DNA from: a bacterium
GTDB lineage: Bacteria; Cyanobacteriota; Vampirovibrionia; Obscuribacterales; Obscuribacteraceae
Reading direction: 5' to 3'
Length of the DNA stretch: 64,000 nt
Assembly (NCBI GenBank): GCA_018062085.1
Contig: JAGOSY010000007.1
Location: forward strand, 124,001-188,000
In this document: piece by piece, positions 61,304 to 64,000 of the stretch
Numbering within the stretch: the stretch's first letter is position 1
Layout of the letters: every line of letters starts with the position of its first letter
Made by a program: the position numbers and the translations under genes
Notes under the pieces: model-generated
Seen by the model: the letters and a program-made list of their open reading frames with translations, nothing else
Told to the model about the DNA's origin: nothing
Database searches by the model: none

Positions 61304-64000
61304 ATGCAAATTACTAAGGATGAACAAAGACAAACTGAAGATTCTGCTATTAGCCCTGCTACTAAACCTACTACTACTACTACTACTACTACTAAATCGA
61401 CTTCTGGCTCAATTTCAGCTCAAGCGCCAACAAAGCGCAGCCCACTTGTTGGGCCAGTCTACAGCATAAGTAAGAGAAACAATAAGCAGAAAAATTCGCC
61501 TGAAAATCACCACTTTACTAAAAGTATGAAGACCACAATTGCGGCTGTGACCGTAACTGCTTCTCTCATCGGAGCGGCTACTACTATCTCTAGCTTCGCT
61601 CACTCTGTGGCGCCCACTCTAGCGCCAGCCCCAGTTTTTGGTACCGTCGGAGGTGTAGCTGTAAGTTATGACGGTGATGGTATCTGCACCAAAGCTAGTG
61701 TTGCCCAGGTAGACCCTGACTATATGGCACCACTTGCTGCCCTTGGTGCCGATGGTCGACCCATAGGTCAGTGCCCACTTAGCCACACAACAATGGATGC
61801 AAAGTTGAGTGGCTATGTGGCCAGAGTGAATGTCACTCAGGTTTTCACAAATCCTTATAAAGAGAGAATAGAAGCGGTATACAGCTTCCCTCTTTCTGAT
61901 GATAGTGCCGTAGATGATATGACTATTAAGATCGGCGAGCGTACTATTAAGGGTGAAATTAAGACAAGAGAAGCGGCAAGACAAATCTATGACAATGCTA
62001 AGAATACTGGGCACACTGCCGCTCTACTAAATCAGGAACGCACCAATATTTTTACTCAACATGTGGCTAATATCGATCCCGGTAAGTCGATTGTAGTGCA
62101 ACTTTCTTATGTTGAGCTGCTCAAATTTGAGGACGGCAAATATACTTTTGCTATGCCAACGACAATTGGTCCTCGCTTTTTCCCAAACACTGCTGTCGAT
62201 AGCGATACTTCTGCTGCTGTTAGTTCATCTAATGCTCTTGCACAGGTGCTTTCTGGAAACAACTTGGTGATTGGCTCAGACCCGAACCCCCAAGGTCGTA
62301 TAGAACCAACCATCGCTTCTCAAAATCTCTCTATCAATGTTGATGTTAATGCCGGTATGCCAATTAAAAATGTTAGCTCTAAGCTTTTTCCAATTATGGT
62401 AGATAAGCAAAATGCTAGTCATTCTGTGGTGTCGTTGCAGAAATCACAGAACTATCCAAACAAAGATTTTGTTTTGACCTACGAGTTAGATAATCCTGAT
62501 GCTCTTAAGAGTGGCTATCTGACTTACCGTGATGAGACTGCTAAAGACAAAGATGGCTACGCTACTTTTATGCTGCTACCACCAGCCAAAGTAACACCAG
62601 CTACTGCTGCGCCTAAAGAGATGATTTTCTTGATTGACTGCAGCGGTTCGCAGAGTGGTAGGCCAATTGAGAAAGCCAAAGAAACTCTGCACTATATCGT
62701 CAATCATATGAATGCTCAAGATACCTTCCAGATTTTGGCGTTTAACGATCAAGTTGCGACTTTATCGGAGCGCCCGGTTCAGGCCGGTATGGCCGAGAAG
62801 ATGCTGGCTCATAGCTTTATTAGTAGGCTTAATGCCACTGGTGGCACTTGGATGGCCCCTGCTGTAGAGCGCGTCTTGAAGCAAAAGAGCAAAGCCGGTG
62901 ATGATCTCAAACGGTTGCGCATAGTTACTTTCATGACCGATGGTTATGTCGGAAACGATATTGAGATCATGAGTCTTATTCAAAAAGAAAGAAAAGACTC
63001 ACGCTGGTTTGCCTTCGGCACCGGTGACGGTGTCAACCGCACTCTGATCGATAATGTTTCGAGACTAGGCGGCGGTGAGGCTGACTATGTATTACTCGAT
63101 AGTTCAGCTGAAGAGGTCGGTAAAAAGTTCTACTCGCGCATTGCCAGCCCAGCACTGACTGATGTTAATTTGAAGGCTGAGGGTATCGAGCTTTATGATG
63201 TCTATCCAGGTGCTGTCAGTGATGTTTGGGCCAACAAGCCACTCTACTTTACTGCTCGCTATCGCGGCGCTGGACAGGGCAAAGTTGTGCTCACTGGGTA
63301 TGCCAATGGCCGTCCTTATCAGCAGACCCTGGCTGTTACACTGCCATGGAGAGACACTACCAACAGCTCAATTGAAAAGGTCTGGGCAAGACAGAAAATA
63401 GATAACTTGACCGATCAAGATTTAGCTGGCTTGTCTAAGGGGCAGGTTAACCCTAGTATTGAAAAAGCTATCACCAAAGTAGCTTTAGACCATAAGTTGA
63501 TGTCAGACTTCACCTCGTTTGTAGCGGTCGATAGCGCAGTTTATGGCGGCAAGAGCTTGCTCACTGTGCCGGTGATCAGCATGCCTGTGGAAGGAACCGA
63601 GAGTTCTGTCGCTGCTCAGAACAATGCTCAGGCGACTACTTTTGCTGTTCAGAGTAGCCCTGCAAATGGTGCGATCTCCACGCCAAGTCCGGTTTATGAG
63701 TCGTCTCCAGCCACCCAGCCTGTTAGTGACGGCACTGCGCCTACTCTGCAAGGAGCCACCAATGGCGCTATCTCCCCACCTCTTTCCAGCGCAGAGTGGG
63801 CCGATGGCAGTAACTATCAGTTAATGCAAGGCGCTACCAATGGCACCATCGGGCCACAAGGGGAGGACGCTATGGTAGTGAATGGAGTGAACACTGCCGG
63901 TACGGTTAGGGTTAACTATCTAGCTGACCTGGAGGCTCAGGCAAATCTCGTTGCCAATGCCATCGAGATACTAGGGGTAGTCTGGGGCAGCTGTACCTTG
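61304..64000 (+). CDS. VIT and von Willebrand factor A domain protein, partial (runs off the right edge)
   Basis: The frame stays open for 899 codons to the window's end. A 75-residue polar N-terminal tail with eight Thr is followed by a hydrophobic segment (about 76-105), probably a signal anchor. A VIT domain (about 150-260) has TNPYKERIEAVYSFPLSDDS and NIFTQHVANIDPG. The VWA domain (about 435-600) has FLIDCSGSQSGRP, the MIDAS DxSxS, the Thr in NATGGTWM and FMTDG. Such proteins, like inter-alpha-trypsin inhibitor heavy chains, bind partners through a metal site. The C-terminal region repeats QGATNG. GAGGA lies about 8 nt upstream. Exported protein of unknown role. Confidence 0.9.
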   Translation, partial: MQITKDEQRQTEDSAISPATKPTTTTTTTTKSTSGSISAQAPTKRSPLVGPVYSISKRNNKQKNSPENHHFTKSMKTTIAAVTVTASLIGAATTISSFAHSVAPTLAPAPVFGTVGGVAVSYDGDGICTKASVAQVDPDYMAPLAALGADGRPIGQCPLSHTTMDAKLSGYVARVNVTQVFTNPYKERIEAVYSFPLSDDSAVDDMTIKIGERTIKGEIKTREAARQIYDNAKNTGHTAALLNQERTNIFTQHVANIDPGKSIVVQLSYVELLKFEDGKYTFAMPTTIGPRFFPNTAVDSDTSAAVSSSNALAQVLSGNNLVIGSDPNPQGRIEPTIASQNLSINVDVNAGMPIKNVSSKLFPIMVDKQNASHSVVSLQKSQNYPNKDFVLTYELDNPDALKSGYLTYRDETAKDKDGYATFMLLPPAKVTPATAAPKEMIFLIDCSGSQSGRPIEKAKETLHYIVNHMNAQDTFQILAFNDQVATLSERPVQAGMAEKMLAHSFISRLNATGGTWMAPAVERVLKQKSKAGDDLKRLRIVTFMTDGYVGNDIEIMSLIQKERKDSRWFAFGTGDGVNRTLIDNVSRLGGGEADYVLLDSSAEEVGKKFYSRIASPALTDVNLKAEGIELYDVYPGAVSDVWANKPLYFTARYRGAGQGKVVLTGYANGRPYQQTLAVTLPWRDTTNSSIEKVWARQKIDNLTDQDLAGLSKGQVNPSIEKAITKVALDHKLMSDFTSFVAVDSAVYGGKSLLTVPVISMPVEGTESSVAAQNNAQATTFAVQSSPANGAISTPSPVYESSPATQPVSDGTAPTLQGATNGAISPPLSSAEWADGSNYQLMQGATNGTIGPQGEDAMVVNGVNTAGTVRVNYLADLEAQANLVANAIEILGVVWGSCTL
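61370..61393 (+). repeat. (ACT)8 trinucleotide tract within the VIT/VWA gene
   Basis: Eight ACT codons in register encode Thr8 in the polar N-terminal tail. Length changes would add or remove whole Thr residues, so phase-variation by frameshift is not possible. Confidence 0.85.

Noticed and set aside
61370..61393. (ACT)8 as a phase-variation switch
   Set aside because: The unit is a whole codon, so length changes cannot shift the frame.

Overview
This window reads as a chromosomal segment from an uncultured-type diderm bacterium. I infer a non-photosynthetic cyanobacterial relative (Vampirovibrionia/Melainabacteria, most like Obscuribacterales). The grounds are overall style only: nearly balanced base composition, genes packed on both strands, an outer-membrane efflux system (TolC, membrane fusion protein, RND pump), a Ser/Thr kinase with twin zinc ribbons and an ectodomain of leucine-rich repeats, caspase-like and serpin proteins, and one 3226-residue helical protein. 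No rRNA, tRNA, transposase, integrase or CRISPR array was seen, so the lineage call is an inference.

Layout. 1-8.8 kb: two coupled membrane proteins, a LOG-domain protein, an EF-hand protein, an ADP-ribosylglycohydrolase that lacks a canonical start codon, and a zinc-ribbon/kinase/LRR receptor. 8.9-16.6 kb: a secreted metzincin behind a 20-codon leader ORF, coproheme decarboxylase (hemQ), a beta-propeller protein, an M48 peptidase with an AIM24-like partner, a TonB-C-like protein sharing the M48 N-terminal module, and a DUF2786 protein. 16.6-27.2 kb: one long minus-strand run (TPR protein, coiled-coil protein, NTF2-like protein, polyphosphate kinase 2, RND pump, fusion protein, TolC-like channel, SulP transporter), probably one or two operons.

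27.4-33.8 kb: a secreted LRR protein, a caspase-domain protein translationally coupled to a short-chain dehydrogenase, a protein with two copies of a beta-rich repeat, and a di-haem cytochrome c. 33.8-43.5 kb: the giant protein. 43.5-50 kb: small genes, then two recently duplicated serpins that flank a thioredoxin-like gene. That gene is interrupted by an in-frame TGA followed by a hairpin matching the bacterial SECIS layout, so it is a candidate selenoprotein and is the most interesting item here.

50-58.8 kb: secreted hypotheticals, a TPR protein, and a signalling cassette of a NarX-type histidine kinase built from two complementary half-degenerate modules, an MglA-like GTPase and a LuxR-type response regulator, preceded by five 14-bp tandem repeats; then DUF1152 and DUF4239 proteins. 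58.8-64 kb: a MATE exporter, hairpin-rich intergenic DNA, and a VIT/von Willebrand A protein running off the right edge.

Shared themes are envelope biology (efflux, secreted proteases, protease inhibitors, LRR ectodomains, TonB-C-like and TPR proteins) and signalling. Functional links between blocks are inferred from gene order only.
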